DNA of 64,000 nt. Origin: Aliidiomarina halalkaliphila. Its GTDB lineage: Bacteria > Pseudomonadota > Gammaproteobacteria > Enterobacterales > Alteromonadaceae. Where the stretch lies: contig NZ_VJWL01000002.1 in assembly GCF_007096385.1 (NCBI RefSeq), forward strand, positions 1-64,000, in the 5' to 3' direction. The notes below the pieces were generated by a model that was not told where the DNA came from, did no database searches, and saw nothing but the letters and a program-made list of their open reading frames with translations. The position numbers and the translations under genes are program-made. Shown here one piece after another: positions 7,841-16,934 of the stretch (position 1 is its first letter; the number at the start of each line of letters is the position of its first letter).

Positions 7841-9130
7841 TTATTCGGTAGAGGGGTTATCCATATCACGCTGGTTCAAATCGGTAATCACATGCCGCAG
7901 TTCACGCACATCTAAACCACTAGGATGTTGATACACACGCAAGCCAAACTCCGGCAAAATGGAGAGCAAGTGATCGAAAATATCCGATTGGATACCTTCG
8001 TATTCCGCCCAAGCCACCGTATTGGTAAAACCATACACCTGCAGCGGTAACCCATCCGGCGTGGGTGATAATTGGCGAACCATCATAGTCATTTCCTGAT
8101 GAATGCCTTTGTGGTTCTTTAAGTAGTTCAACACATAAGCGCGGAAGGTACCGAGATTGGTAATACGGCGTGTATTGATCGCAACGTGGCCGTCGTCTTC
8201 CAGCGCTTTATTCCACTCATCAATTTCTTTTTGTTTGTTTTCGAGATAATCCCGCAACAACCGAAACCCGCGTAAACGCTTTTTCTCTTCATCCGTTAGA
8301 AAGCCAATGCTTTGCTGATCGAGCAAAATATTACGCATAATGCGCCGACCACCCGACTCTTGCATACCACGCCAGTTCTTAAACGAATCGGTAATAAACT
8401 TGCGGGTCGGGATCGTGGTAATGGTCTTATCCCAGTTCTGTATTTTTATCGTGTGCAATGCAATATCAATCACGTCGCCATCCGCATTGAGCGACGGCAT
8501 CTCGACCCAATCACCCACGCGCACAATATCATTCGAGGATATTTGCATACTGGCAACCAACGACAGCAACGTATCTTGGAATACCAGCATCAATACTGCG
8601 GCCATGGCGCCTAAACCAGATAACAAAATCACTGGGGAGCGATCGATCAAGGTCGCGATAATTAATATGGCTGCGACCACATACACAATGATTTTGAGAA
8701 CTTGGATATAGCCCTTAATCGGTTTGAGGTGGGAGCCGGGACGCTTCTCATAAATGATATTAATCACCGACAGCGCGCCATTAATGGCGAGCGCAACGGT
8801 AAGCACCACAAAGGCATTCGCCACATTCTGAATAATCGAAATCAGGACGTCAGGAAGCTGAGGTACATAGGTGATACCCACAGAAATAATCAACGCCGGG
8901 ATCACATTCGAAAGGCGAGCAATGACAGTGTTATTTGAAAGGGTTTCATCGCGCCCAAGAGGAGACGCCATCAACGCCCTCATTAAGCCACGAACCAGCA
9001 GGCGCTTAACCACCGCGTTTCCGAACCAGGCCACAATAATCAGCACGAAGAGTCCTGCTGCCATATGCAGATCAGGGTGCTTCTCCAACCAGTTGATTGA
9101 GCCCTGGAGGGTTTCGATCATGTCATCCAT
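7841..9130 (-). CDS. ybdG: YbdG/MscM-type mechanosensitive channel
   Basis: A 429-residue MscS-superfamily membrane protein closely resembling E. coli YbdG. Several membrane helices occupy the first half. The pore-lining helix and MscS beta domain are seen in GLGAMAAVLMLVFQDTLLSL, then SNDIVRVGDWVEMPSLNADG and TTIPTRKFITDSFKNWRGM. The C-terminal cytosolic region ends with FTNTVAWAEYEGIQSDIFDH, also typical of YbdG. The start at 9130 is chosen because GGAAGG lies seven bases upstream; the in-frame ATG at 9157 has no ribosome binding site. It should release small solutes on osmotic downshock. Confidence 0.92.
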   Translation of the reverse strand: MDDMIETLQGSINWLEKHPDLHMAAGLFVLIIVAWFGNAVVKRLLVRGLMRALMASPLGRDETLSNNTVIARLSNVIPALIISVGITYVPQLPDVLISIIQNVANAFVVLTVALAINGALSVINIIYEKRPGSHLKPIKGYIQVLKIIVYVVAAILIIATLIDRSPVILLSGLGAMAAVLMLVFQDTLLSLVASMQISSNDIVRVGDWVEMPSLNADGDVIDIALHTIKIQNWDKTITTIPTRKFITDSFKNWRGMQESGGRRIMRNILLDQQSIGFLTDEEKKRLRGFRLLRDYLENKQKEIDEWNKALEDDGHVAINTRRITNLGTFRAYVLNYLKNHKGIHQEMTMMVRQLSPTPDGLPLQVYGFTNTVAWAEYEGIQSDIFDHLLSILPEFGLRVYQHPSGLDVRELRHVITDLNQRDMDNPSTE

Positions 9131-9161
9131 TACACTGCCTTCCGGTTGTGGCGTCATCAGT

Positions 9162-9794
9162 TTAGTCTTTGCTCATTAAGTAACGGGCTAAATCCATATA
9201 GTCATTGAAAAAGTTCGCTGAGTTTTGAAACCCTTGTGGATTCATTTGATACTTACGATTCACGATATACGTAGGCGTTGCACGCACATTAAAGTTATCT
9301 TGTGCGGTGCGCATCCGGTTGGTTAAGCTGCGTACTTGCATACTGTTCCATGCTCGATCAAAACGCTCTTCATCAACACCTAACTCTGCAAACACGCCTT
9401 TGGCATCACTCACCGAGTTTACCCAGCTATTGCGCACGAAATGGCGTTGAAAAACACGCTCGGCAAATTCTTCATTCACACCCAGCACCATCGCTGTCGC
9501 CCAAATTTGCATGATATTTTCACGCATGGCGTTATTCGGTACCACGATGTTCACATGATACTTACGAAACGCGTCGCCAAATTCATCTTTAAGCGAGTCG
9601 CTAAAGCTAGCAAACTGATAGCAAGCGTTACAATATAATGAGAAGAAATCGATAATTTCTGGGTTCCGGCTCTTTTGATCACTAATTACATTATAGTGAA
9701 CACCCTCTTGGAAACGCTCAGACGACGCTTGCGTGGCGCTTGCCACAAAGAGCAGCACAACGGCCATGGCGGTTACTACGAGTTTTTGCATCAT
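9162..9794 (-). CDS. dsbA: Periplasmic thiol:disulfide oxidoreductase DsbA with CNAC active site
   Basis: A 210-residue exported thioredoxin-fold protein. The signal peptide spans residues 1-23 (ending ATQASS). The active site is C55-N-A-C58 in FFSLYCNACYQF, and the cis-Pro loop is RATPTYIVN. Classical DsbA has CPHC; the two middle residues set the redox potential, so CNAC may be a less oxidising or differently partnered enzyme. It lies downstream of srkA, as in enteric bacteria. The ATG at 9794 follows AGGA six bases upstream. An in-frame reading further upstream (to 9875) overlaps the srkA end and is not preferred. Confidence 0.88.
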   Translation of the reverse strand: MMQKLVVTAMAVVLLFVASATQASSERFQEGVHYNVISDQKSRNPEIIDFFSLYCNACYQFASFSDSLKDEFGDAFRKYHVNIVVPNNAMRENIMQIWATAMVLGVNEEFAERVFQRHFVRNSWVNSVSDAKGVFAELGVDEERFDRAWNSMQVRSLTNRMRTAQDNFNVRATPTYIVNRKYQMNPQGFQNSANFFNDYMDLARYLMSKD

Positions 9795-9837
9795 GTATTT
9801 CCTGTTGTTTTCGAGTCGCGTACGGCTCATTATGCCG

Positions 9838-10824
9838 CTAGTTGAAACCCGGCTGCAAGCGCAGAGGGGGTTCATCCAGGGCAGACAATTGTTCTTTCAA
9901 AGCTAAGATTTGTTGTTCCCAATAACGGGGCTCTGCAAACCAGCTAAAATTATGGGGAAACGCAGGGTCTTCCCAACGCCGCGCTAACCAAGCCATATAA
10001 TGAATGATACGCAAAGCGCGTAAAGGTTCAATCAAGTGCAGCTCGCGTGGGTTAAACTCCATAAATTCTTCATAACCCTCGAGCAAGGTTTCTAGCTGAA
10101 TTTGCTGCTGTAATCGGTCTCCCGATAACATCATCCACAAATCTTGAATCGCCGGACCTTGTCGACAATCATCGAAATCCACCAAGGTGAGACCCTCAGG
10201 CCGCCACAATAGGTTGCCAATATGGCAATCGCCATGCAGTCGAACGTGAGTATAAGCATCCCAGTCAATCGCTTGTACTCGAGCCACCACGGGCAACAAA
10301 ATCGCTCGAAAAGCTTCGCGTAGGCTATCGGGAAGAAGTTCGCATTCAAGCAATTCTTGTGCCGCTTCATCCAAGCCCGCGCGGGTGTATAATTGTGGGC
10401 GATGGCTAAACGGACGCGCACTACCGGTGAGGTGTAAACGCCCCAAATGGCGGCCGAGATCTTCCAGTTGTTCTAATTGTTCCGGCTCCAATGCTCGCCC
10501 ACCAATACTGGGGAACACTGCAAAACGAAAACCTTGCCACTCTAGCGCAGTTTTTCCTTGAATCGATAACGGACACACCACCGGAATTTCAGCCTCGGCG
10601 AGTTCGGCAGTAAACTGGTGCTCTTCAAGAATCTGCGCATCACTCCAGCGTTGCGGACGATAGAACTTCACCACATAGCGCTTTTGATCATCTGCAAGAA
10701 ATTGGTAAACCCGATTTTCATAGCTATTGAGCGGTAATAATCCTGAAATCGGGTAAAAGCCGACCGACTCTACCGCATCCAGAATTAAGTCGGGTGTAAC
10801 CCCTTGAAAGCTAAAGTCGCTCAA
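9838..10824 (-). CDS. srkA: Stress response kinase SrkA (YihE)
   Basis: A 328-residue aminoglycoside-phosphotransferase-fold Ser/Thr kinase. The N-lobe has the family sequence YENRVYQFLADDQKRYVVKF with the ATP-binding lysine. The catalytic loop is RLHGDCHIGNLLW (about residues 193-205) and the metal-binding DFDD follows near 215. Known role in E. coli: protects cells under envelope and oxidative stress and counters MazEF-type death. It sits just upstream of dsbA on the same strand, the conserved arrangement that ties it to envelope stress. The start at 10824 gives the usual SrkA N-terminus. Confidence 0.94.
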   Translation of the reverse strand: MSDFSFQGVTPDLILDAVESVGFYPISGLLPLNSYENRVYQFLADDQKRYVVKFYRPQRWSDAQILEEHQFTAELAEAEIPVVCPLSIQGKTALEWQGFRFAVFPSIGGRALEPEQLEQLEDLGRHLGRLHLTGSARPFSHRPQLYTRAGLDEAAQELLECELLPDSLREAFRAILLPVVARVQAIDWDAYTHVRLHGDCHIGNLLWRPEGLTLVDFDDCRQGPAIQDLWMMLSGDRLQQQIQLETLLEGYEEFMEFNPRELHLIEPLRALRIIHYMAWLARRWEDPAFPHNFSWFAEPRYWEQQILALKEQLSALDEPPLRLQPGFN

Positions 10825-10833
10825 TGATTGTCC

Positions 10834-12267
10834 TTATTGATATATAAAATTGGTGCGCACGTTGCGCTTAATACTTGCTTCATCGATCGACTGGATAGTA
10901 AACGTGATTTCTTTGATCGGCGCATCAATAAAGTACGGATCAATGGCAATGGTTACCGGCACAATCTCGGAACTTTCAGGGTCAAGTAGCAACTCTTGAG
11001 GCCCATACCATTGCATGTCTTCCACCCCGTCCACGCTAAATGTATAACGCTGTGCTTGCTGAGATTTATTAATCACCCGCAGAGTGTAGACGTTTTCAAT
11101 CCAACCTTCTTGGTTTTCACGGTAGAGTGATGCTCTATCGCGAATGACGTCAAACTCCAAAGGAACCCGAAGCACAATGTCGGCAACCAACAACAAAGTG
11201 AGCACGAGCAACGCTAGGCCATAACCCACGCTCTTAAAACGGAATACCTTAGTTTCACCGCCTTCTAACCGACGCTGTGTCGTAAAGCTAATTAGTTTTT
11301 TCGGATAGCCCATTTTATCCATCACGCTATCACAGGCATCAATACAGGCACCGCAGTTAATGCACTCGTATTGCAAACCATTGCGAATATCGATCCCAGT
11401 CGGGCACACCTGAACACAGAGGTTACAGTCGATACAATCCCCGAGCCCTTGCGTCCGCGGGTCACTCTTACGCTTGCGTGGGCCACGCGGCTCACCTCGA
11501 GCTTCATCATAGGCCACGATGTAAGTGTCTTTATCGAACATAGCTGCTTGGAAGCGCGCATAAGGGCACATGTGAGTACACATAACTTCGCGCATCCAAC
11601 CGGCGTTGCCGTAAGTCGCAAAGGTAAAAAACAACACACTACCGAAGGCCCATGCACTGGCTTCAAATACGAAAAAGTTCTGGAAGAGGGCGCGAATATC
11701 GGTGAAGTAGCCCACAAAGGTCATGGCGGTGAGCCAGGCAATAATAATCCACACGCCATGCTTGGCAAATTTGCGCACAAATTTATCCGCATCCATGGCT
11801 CGCTCATCGAGCTTCATGCGTTGATGACGACTGCCCTCAATCTTGCGTTCAAACCACATAAAAATAAACGTCCATGTGGTTTGCGGGCAGGTAAAGCCAC
11901 ACCAGACCCGGCCAAACAAGGTGGTGATGAGGAACAAGGCAAACGCCGAAACCATAAAGATCCAGGCCAAAATGGTGAGATCTTGTGGCCAAAGGGTCAT
12001 GCCAAAGATGCGAAAGCGTTGATCGAGGATATTGAGCAAAACGGCTTGCTCACCGTTCCAGGTTAACCAAGGAAGTACAACAAAGAGCGCCATCAGCACG
12101 AAACCGAGCACGCGTCGTGTGGTCTCCACACGCCCCTCAGCCTCACGTACATAAATGTGGTTCTTGCCTGGACCGGAACCGCTCGTTGGCTTTTTAATCT
12201 CCGGTTTTTGAATCGTGACACCCTTCTTTGGGGGTGCGTCCTGTACTTCTATCTTTTGCTCAACCAC
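10834..12267 (-). CDS. ccoG: CcoG/RdxA/FixG cytochrome cbb3 oxidase accessory protein
   Basis: A 477-residue inner-membrane ferredoxin-like protein. About five membrane helices lie between residues 55 and 345, with a TCPQTTW motif in the membrane part. Two 4Fe-4S motifs are complete: CIDCNLCVQVCP (about 277-288) and CINCGACIDACD (about 299-310). A C-terminal Ig-like periplasmic domain follows (about 370-477). In related species CcoG reduces copper to Cu(I) for cbb3 oxidase assembly. No ccoNOP genes are present here, so the oxidase must be encoded elsewhere. Its stop is nine bases from the srkA start, but the two functions are unrelated. Confidence 0.95.
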   Translation of the reverse strand: MVEQKIEVQDAPPKKGVTIQKPEIKKPTSGSGPGKNHIYVREAEGRVETTRRVLGFVLMALFVVLPWLTWNGEQAVLLNILDQRFRIFGMTLWPQDLTILAWIFMVSAFALFLITTLFGRVWCGFTCPQTTWTFIFMWFERKIEGSRHQRMKLDERAMDADKFVRKFAKHGVWIIIAWLTAMTFVGYFTDIRALFQNFFVFEASAWAFGSVLFFTFATYGNAGWMREVMCTHMCPYARFQAAMFDKDTYIVAYDEARGEPRGPRKRKSDPRTQGLGDCIDCNLCVQVCPTGIDIRNGLQYECINCGACIDACDSVMDKMGYPKKLISFTTQRRLEGGETKVFRFKSVGYGLALLVLTLLLVADIVLRVPLEFDVIRDRASLYRENQEGWIENVYTLRVINKSQQAQRYTFSVDGVEDMQWYGPQELLLDPESSEIVPVTIAIDPYFIDAPIKEITFTIQSIDEASIKRNVRTNFIYQ

Positions 12268-12370
12268 GTGTTTATCCGCCGTTCTGCATCACCAGGAATG
12301 GGCCTCATTATACGCCCATTCTGATGAAAAATCAGGGAAGCAACCGGATTAGGATCAAAGTTTTGACAGA

Positions 12371-13717
12371 TTATGAAATGCCGAGAAACACCGCAGCGAA
12401 GCCAAAATAAATCAGTACACCACTCGCATCAGCGATAGTTGTCACCAAAGGTGCGCTTGCTGTCGCCGGATCCCAGCCAACCCGTTTTAGAACAAAGGGT
12501 AACAACACGCCGATAAAACTGCCCACCAGTACTATACTCACCATACTCATCGCCACGATCGGTACGATAATGGAATCGACGCGGAAGTAGGCCACCGCGG
12601 AAATAGCCGCCGCCATGGTTACCCCAAGGCCTACCGATACCAGCATTTCTTTGCCGAGCATATAGGCCCAGTCGCTTTTTGATAAATCCCCTGTGGCTAA
12701 GCCCCGCACCACCAAGGTAGCCGCCTGAGCGCCCGTGTTACCACCCGACGCAATCAGCAACGGCAAGAAAAACAGCAGCGCGATATGGGTTTCAATGGTG
12801 GCTTCGAAGTACATCAGCCCCATACCCGAGAAAATATTGGCAAAAACCAAGAGCACGAGCCAGTTAATACGGCTTCGATAAATCAAGACCGGGCTGGCAT
12901 CTTTAATACCGCCTTCCAATTTCCCAACGGTTGCTGATTTATGCATGCTCTCGGTGTCTTCTTCTTGCACAACATCCATGGCGTCATCGAAGGTGACGAT
13001 GCCGAGCAATACATCGGTTTCTGACACGACCGGAATAGCCAGCAAATCATAGCGGCTGATAATACGCGCCGCTTCCGATTGGGGCATTTCGGGCTTGAGG
13101 AGCACCACATCTCGCGTCATTAAATCGTCGATGCTTTCCGTGGGTGCCGCGGTGATCAGTTCACGTAGCGATACGACGCCCTGCAAACGGTTATCTTTAT
13201 CCACCACGTAGATCTGATAAATAGTTTCTTTGTCTGGGGCCGATTGCCGCAACCGCCGCACCGCATCGTCTACTTTGCTACCTGCCGGAATCATGGCGTA
13301 ATCTGACGTCATAACCGAGCCCACAGTCCCTTCTTCATAGCTCGCCAAACGCAACAAATCTTCACGGTCTCGCTTTGCCAAGCGCCGCATCACTGCATCC
13401 TGCAGTTTTACATCCAGTAACGCATATAAATCGGCCCGCTCATCCGGCGACATATCCCGAAACAGCTGTGCTAGCACGGCAACTTCCATATGCGAGGCGA
13501 GCTGTTCTTGGTTTTGAGGGCGCAAGTAACCAAATACTTCCGCTTGCTGTTCCGAAGACATTTTTTCGAGCAGTGCGAGCGTGCTATACACTTCAAAATT
13601 CTGATCGATATATTCGGCAATATCCGCCGGTGGAATTTCTTCCAGTGCTGCACGTAAAGAATGCTCATCGCCTTGGGCGATCAGATCAATAAGATGCTCG
13701 TAGCCTTCGTAAGTCAT
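12371..13717 (-). CDS. mgtE: Magnesium transporter MgtE
   Basis: A 448-residue MgtE-family Mg2+ channel. It has an N-terminal helical domain (1-125), two CBS domains (about 135-260, including LLRLASYEEGTVGSVMT and IDDLMTRDVVLLKPEMPQSE) and five C-terminal membrane helices (about 283-448) with the conserved pore sequence GGNTGAQAATLVVRGLATGD. The CBS and N domains gate the channel by sensing cytosolic Mg2+. GAGGAG lies about ten bases before the ATG. The 370-base upstream region may hold a structured leader (see separate entry). Length and motifs are normal. Confidence 0.95.
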   Translation of the reverse strand: MTYEGYEHLIDLIAQGDEHSLRAALEEIPPADIAEYIDQNFEVYSTLALLEKMSSEQQAEVFGYLRPQNQEQLASHMEVAVLAQLFRDMSPDERADLYALLDVKLQDAVMRRLAKRDREDLLRLASYEEGTVGSVMTSDYAMIPAGSKVDDAVRRLRQSAPDKETIYQIYVVDKDNRLQGVVSLRELITAAPTESIDDLMTRDVVLLKPEMPQSEAARIISRYDLLAIPVVSETDVLLGIVTFDDAMDVVQEEDTESMHKSATVGKLEGGIKDASPVLIYRSRINWLVLLVFANIFSGMGLMYFEATIETHIALLFFLPLLIASGGNTGAQAATLVVRGLATGDLSKSDWAYMLGKEMLVSVGLGVTMAAAISAVAYFRVDSIIVPIVAMSMVSIVLVGSFIGVLLPFVLKRVGWDPATASAPLVTTIADASGVLIYFGFAAVFLGIS

Positions 13718-14041
13718 GACATTTCTGCTCCTCAGTCATGCTGCGTAAAACGCTAGAGTGCGCAAATTGCATACTGCTAACATCGATGCACTGGTTTCTG
13801 CCAATGGTGAAATAGACGCAAAGACAAAACACTAGATTAAGATAGGAGTGTTGTAGCGAAGATACTCAAAAACTGCTGAATAGAAGGCTGCAACTCCACC
13901 GAGCGGTACCAAGCTCGATAAAGTCGCAGTATCACTGAATCAGAGAGACTGGGACTTTAACGGACCTGAACCGCTTGTTCGTCGTCGTGAACTGTCCAAA
14001 ACGTACTCTCTCCTAGGTAATAATAACGCGATAAATTTTAG
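13718..14041 (-). other. Long untranslated region upstream of mgtE, no gene seen
   Basis: About 320 bases without a credible gene separate mgtE from the apbE hairpin. On the minus strand there is a local hairpin CGAGC...GCTCG near 13910-13928 and complementary AGAGAG/CTCTCT blocks (about 14004-14011 with 13941-13948). mgtE genes often carry Mg2+-sensing leaders. I looked for the conserved blocks of the M-box (ykoK) riboswitch and did not see them, so any regulatory RNA here would be of another kind. Confidence 0.35.
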
Positions 14042-14070
14042 AGAAGGGTTGCTATAAAAACAACCCTTCT
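14042..14070 (-). terminator. Hairpin downstream of apbE
   Basis: AGAAGGGTTG (14042-14051) pairs perfectly with CAACCCTTCT (14061-14070), a 10-bp stem with a nine-base loop, 19 bases past the apbE stop. On the minus strand it is followed by CTCTAAAATTT, a weak T tract. It probably ends the uppP-apbE transcript. Confidence 0.65.
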
Positions 14071-14088
14071 GCCGAAATATCAGGCACT

Positions 14089-15132
14089 TTAGCGAACCTC
14101 AGGAATGCTCATCGCATCTGCGTGATTCCGCTCAAACCGATCCGACATCACCGCATCGAAGTTCCCATTGGTCCGATATAGAAAAATCGCTGCAATATCA
14201 TGCTCATTCGCAAACTGCAGACCGACTTCTTCCCCAAGCACCATAAACACCGTGGCTAACGCATCAATTTCCGTGGTGTTTTCGCCAATCACATGTACGC
14301 CCGCCAACCGATGTGCAATTGGACGCCCTGTCGTTGGATCGATGGTATGAGAATAGCGCACACCATCTTCTTCAAAATAATTACGGTAATCGCCTGAGCC
14401 GACCATGCCGAGGTTATATATGGGCATTATGTGGCGAATAATTTGCTGCGCATCATTCGGTGCTTCTATACCTACATGCCAGGCACGTTCTTCACTACGC
14501 ATGCCATTGCCTTTCAAATCGCCACCGATGTTCACCAAGTGGTTATCAATCCCTTTTGTTAGTAAATACTCACTTACTGCATCAACCCCGTATCCTTTGG
14601 CAATACCAGAGAGGTCAATAAAAACATCTGCATGGCGCGTGACGGTTTGGTTGGCCGCATCTAAGCTCACATACCGATAGCCCACTTCTTGTAACCGCTG
14701 CTGTAAGACATCGTCATCCGGAGCTGTAGTGACACGCCCTTCTGGACCAAAGCCCCACAAGTTCACCAGCCCGCCCACGGTAAAATCAAAAGCACCGCCG
14801 GACAACTCAGCAATCTCATAGCCCAGTTCGAGCACATAGAATAGCTCTGGTGGCACAGTGACTGGCTCACCCAGGGGGGCACGATTCACCCGATTAAGAA
14901 CTGAATCGTCTCGATAAGTCGACATTTGCCGATCCACTTCATTGAGCACCGTCAGCACGCCAGTTTTAATTTCGTCTTCATCAAACTCATGCTGGGTCCC
15001 TATACTTACCTGAAAGAAGGTCCCGAAAATACGACCTTCCAGAACTTTCGGCGCCGGCTCCATGCGCGGTCCGCATGCGCTTAATACGCATACGGCGAGA
15101 AGGAGTACAACAACTTGCTTTACCTTGATCAT
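14089..15132 (-). CDS. apbE: ApbE, FAD:protein FMN transferase lipoprotein
   Basis: A 347-residue lipoprotein flavin transferase. A lipobox ending LSAC places the lipidated Cys at residue 20. Family motifs are present: DLSGIAKGYGVD, then NIGGDLKGNG, HTIDPTTGRP and the metal-binding region EIDALATVFMVLG. ApbE attaches FMN through a phosphoester to Ser/Thr of periplasmic-facing proteins such as NqrB/NqrC and RnfG. No nqr or rnf gene is in the window, so its clients are elsewhere. The ATG at 15132 follows AAAGG; a GTG five codons upstream is possible. It lies 22 bases downstream of uppP on the same strand. Confidence 0.94.
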   Translation of the reverse strand: MIKVKQVVVLLLAVCVLSACGPRMEPAPKVLEGRIFGTFFQVSIGTQHEFDEDEIKTGVLTVLNEVDRQMSTYRDDSVLNRVNRAPLGEPVTVPPELFYVLELGYEIAELSGGAFDFTVGGLVNLWGFGPEGRVTTAPDDDVLQQRLQEVGYRYVSLDAANQTVTRHADVFIDLSGIAKGYGVDAVSEYLLTKGIDNHLVNIGGDLKGNGMRSEERAWHVGIEAPNDAQQIIRHIMPIYNLGMVGSGDYRNYFEEDGVRYSHTIDPTTGRPIAHRLAGVHVIGENTTEIDALATVFMVLGEEVGLQFANEHDIAAIFLYRTNGNFDAVMSDRFERNHADAMSIPEVR

Positions 15133-15154
15133 AGAACCTTTACTCACTTCAAAT

Positions 15155-15952
15155 TTACAAGAAGAACCACAACAACAAGCCGCCTAGCACCAACCGATAT
15201 ATTACGAACGGTTGCATACCAATGCGCTTAATGAACGCAAGAAAATAGTGAATACAAGCATAGGTACTCAGCGCCGAAACAACAAAGCCGAGTAATAAAA
15301 TATCCCACGGCATTTCGGTACCGTTACGGAAGAGGGTTACCGCCGAAAGTAAACTTGCTGCGGCAATAATCGGAATCGACAATAAAAATGAGAAGCGCGC
15401 GGCCGCTTCTCGAGACATTCCTAAGAACAAAGCCGCTGTCATGGTAATCCCCGAGCGCGAGGTACCTGGGATCAAGGCGATGGCTTGGGCAAAGCCAATG
15501 ACTAACACATCTTTTAATGTGAGTGAGTATTCGTCTCGTTCACCTCGACCTTTCCAGTCTGCTAAGCCAAGCAGTAAACCAAAAGCGATCAGAGCAACCC
15601 CCATTATCACTTCACTTCGCAATAAGCCTTCCGCTGCATCTTTAAAAATCAGACCCAATACACCCGCCGGAATCGTCCCGATGATGACCCACCAGGCCAG
15701 CTTGGAGTCTTTGGTTTTTTCGCCACCACTTACTGACCCCATCCAGTCTCGGGTCATAGTGAAAATTTCTTTTCGAAAATAGAAAATTACCGCAACCAAC
15801 GAGCCGGCATGCAGAATTACATCAAAATCGAGGCCTTGATAGACCTCGCCCAACCATTGCCCAGCAAGCACGAGATGGGCTTGGCTGGAAATCGGGAGAA
15901 ACTCGGTGATCCCTTGCACCAAGGCAAGCCAAAAGGCGGTGATATAATCCAT
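15155..15952 (-). CDS. uppP: Undecaprenyl-diphosphatase UppP (BacA)
   Basis: A 265-residue integral membrane phosphatase that recycles undecaprenyl pyrophosphate for peptidoglycan and O-antigen synthesis. Family motifs: GITEFLPISSQAHLVL (near residue 14), with SSQAH where E. coli has SSSGH, and PGTSRSGITM (near 160-170). Both are active-site loops facing the periplasm. About seven to eight hydrophobic helices are visible. The start at 15952 is chosen from GAAGAG at six bases; further upstream in-frame codons lack a signal. It is the first gene of a two-gene unit with apbE. Confidence 0.94.
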   Translation of the reverse strand: MDYITAFWLALVQGITEFLPISSQAHLVLAGQWLGEVYQGLDFDVILHAGSLVAVIFYFRKEIFTMTRDWMGSVSGGEKTKDSKLAWWVIIGTIPAGVLGLIFKDAAEGLLRSEVIMGVALIAFGLLLGLADWKGRGERDEYSLTLKDVLVIGFAQAIALIPGTSRSGITMTAALFLGMSREAAARFSFLLSIPIIAAASLLSAVTLFRNGTEMPWDILLLGFVVSALSTYACIHYFLAFIKRIGMQPFVIYRLVLGGLLLWFFL

Positions 15953-16051
15953 AATCATCTCTTCGCAACGAGAAGAGCAGCCAAGCAGGCTGCCCTCCAT
16001 ACAAAATCAGTGCAAAGTGTACCAGAGCCCCATAGATTAATGAATGGGTAG

Positions 16052-16068
16052 CCAACGCATTGCGTTGG
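16052..16068. repeat. Palindromic repeat copy 1 (CCAACGC/GCGTTGG)
   Basis: CCAACGCATTGCGTTGG: a 7-bp inverted repeat with a three-base loop. It is one of three copies in 1.6 kb; the other two (16102, 17594) are identical to each other and differ from this one at two loop bases. It is intergenic. Confidence 0.8.
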
Positions 16069-16101
16069 TTCAGGGCTTGGGGGATTTTATCTGACTCGCG
16101 G

Positions 16102-16118
16102 CCAACGCGGTGCGTTGG
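16102..16118. repeat. Palindromic repeat copy 2 (CCAACGC/GCGTTGG)
   Basis: CCAACGCGGTGCGTTGG followed by GTAC. It is identical, including the trailing GTAC, to the copy at 17594. It sits just upstream of the two-gene unit 16200-17583. Confidence 0.82.
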
Positions 16119-16199
16119 GTACGCGTCGATACATTGATTGCTGCAAACCTAAATGGTAATTTCAATGTTCCATTCTACTGTCGGATAAGGAATTTCCGC

Positions 16200-16934
16200 G
16201 TGTCAGACGTATCAGTAACACCGCAGCGTTATCGGCTTACCGTTATTATTTATTCGCTTATATGCATTGCATTATTAATCGGAATTTACACCGGTTGGTA
16301 CTCGCAATCAGACAACGAATACGCACTCACCCCCATCGCTACCGCACCTTTGCAGAACGGTGCTGAGCCGAACGTGACCCATATCACGGGCACCGAAAGC
16401 GGCGACACCCATCAGCGCGATTTATTACAACAACGTATTCAGGATTTAGAAGCGGATTTGCACGCACTGGATGCGCGTTGGAGTCGACTGTCCAGAGAAG
16501 TATCCGCATCGGATTGGACAGCACAAGAGCGGGCGGAGCGCGTACTCGAGAAAATCAATGACGAGCATTCCGAAGCGCGAGGATTCGACGCCCACTTACC
16601 GCAAATTCTAGCGCTTTTCGGATTGGGTACAGCTTTTGCAGACGCATTTCAAGCAAACCCCCATGAATGGACATTCGACGAAGAGCAAGAGCTTCTTAAT
16701 AGCCTATTGGCGCTAGAGCACCTGAATAGCGAACACTTTGAATCCTTTAGTTGTTATCAGAGTATTTGTGAAGTGTCGTTGCAGCAGATCCCTTCGGATG
16801 ATCAGGCTGCGATTCAGAGCTACTTTCAGTCGATTATTGCGCCGTTTCGGCACGACAACGATTTTAAAGCCACCATTTCTACCTCTCCCGAAAATGAGCA
16901 GGTTCGTATCTTTATAGGGCGGGGCAATGACTAA
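16200..16934 (+). CDS. Membrane-anchored coiled-coil protein of unknown function, C-x4-C tail (member A)
   Basis: A 244-residue protein I do not recognise. The GTG at 16200 is chosen because AAGG lies nine bases upstream; an upstream ATG at 16110 falls inside a palindromic repeat. A single membrane helix (about residues 12-33) is followed by a polar region with a predicted coiled coil around QQRIQDLEADLHALDARWSR (about 79-98). The C-terminal domain has a Cys pair C185-x4-C190 in SCYQSICEVSL. If the helix is a signal anchor, the rest is periplasmic and the Cys pair could form a disulfide. It overlaps the next gene by eight bases (ATGACTAA) and shares its layout, so the two look like diverged duplicates. 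Confidence 0.75.
   Translation: MSDVSVTPQRYRLTVIIYSLICIALLIGIYTGWYSQSDNEYALTPIATAPLQNGAEPNVTHITGTESGDTHQRDLLQQRIQDLEADLHALDARWSRLSREVSASDWTAQERAERVLEKINDEHSEARGFDAHLPQILALFGLGTAFADAFQANPHEWTFDEEQELLNSLLALEHLNSEHFESFSCYQSICEVSLQQIPSDDQAAIQSYFQSIIAPFRHDNDFKATISTSPENEQVRIFIGRGND

Noticed and set aside
8312-9179. Several plus-strand frames opposite the YbdG-like gene
   Set aside because: Shadows of a well-conserved channel gene; no start signals.
11371-12066. Long open frame on the plus strand inside ccoG
   Set aside because: It is fully antisense to a gene with intact 4Fe-4S motifs, has no ribosome binding site and low-complexity sequence.
13718-14041. M-box (ykoK) Mg2+ riboswitch before mgtE
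   Set aside because: The conserved M-box sequence blocks could not be found on the minus strand.
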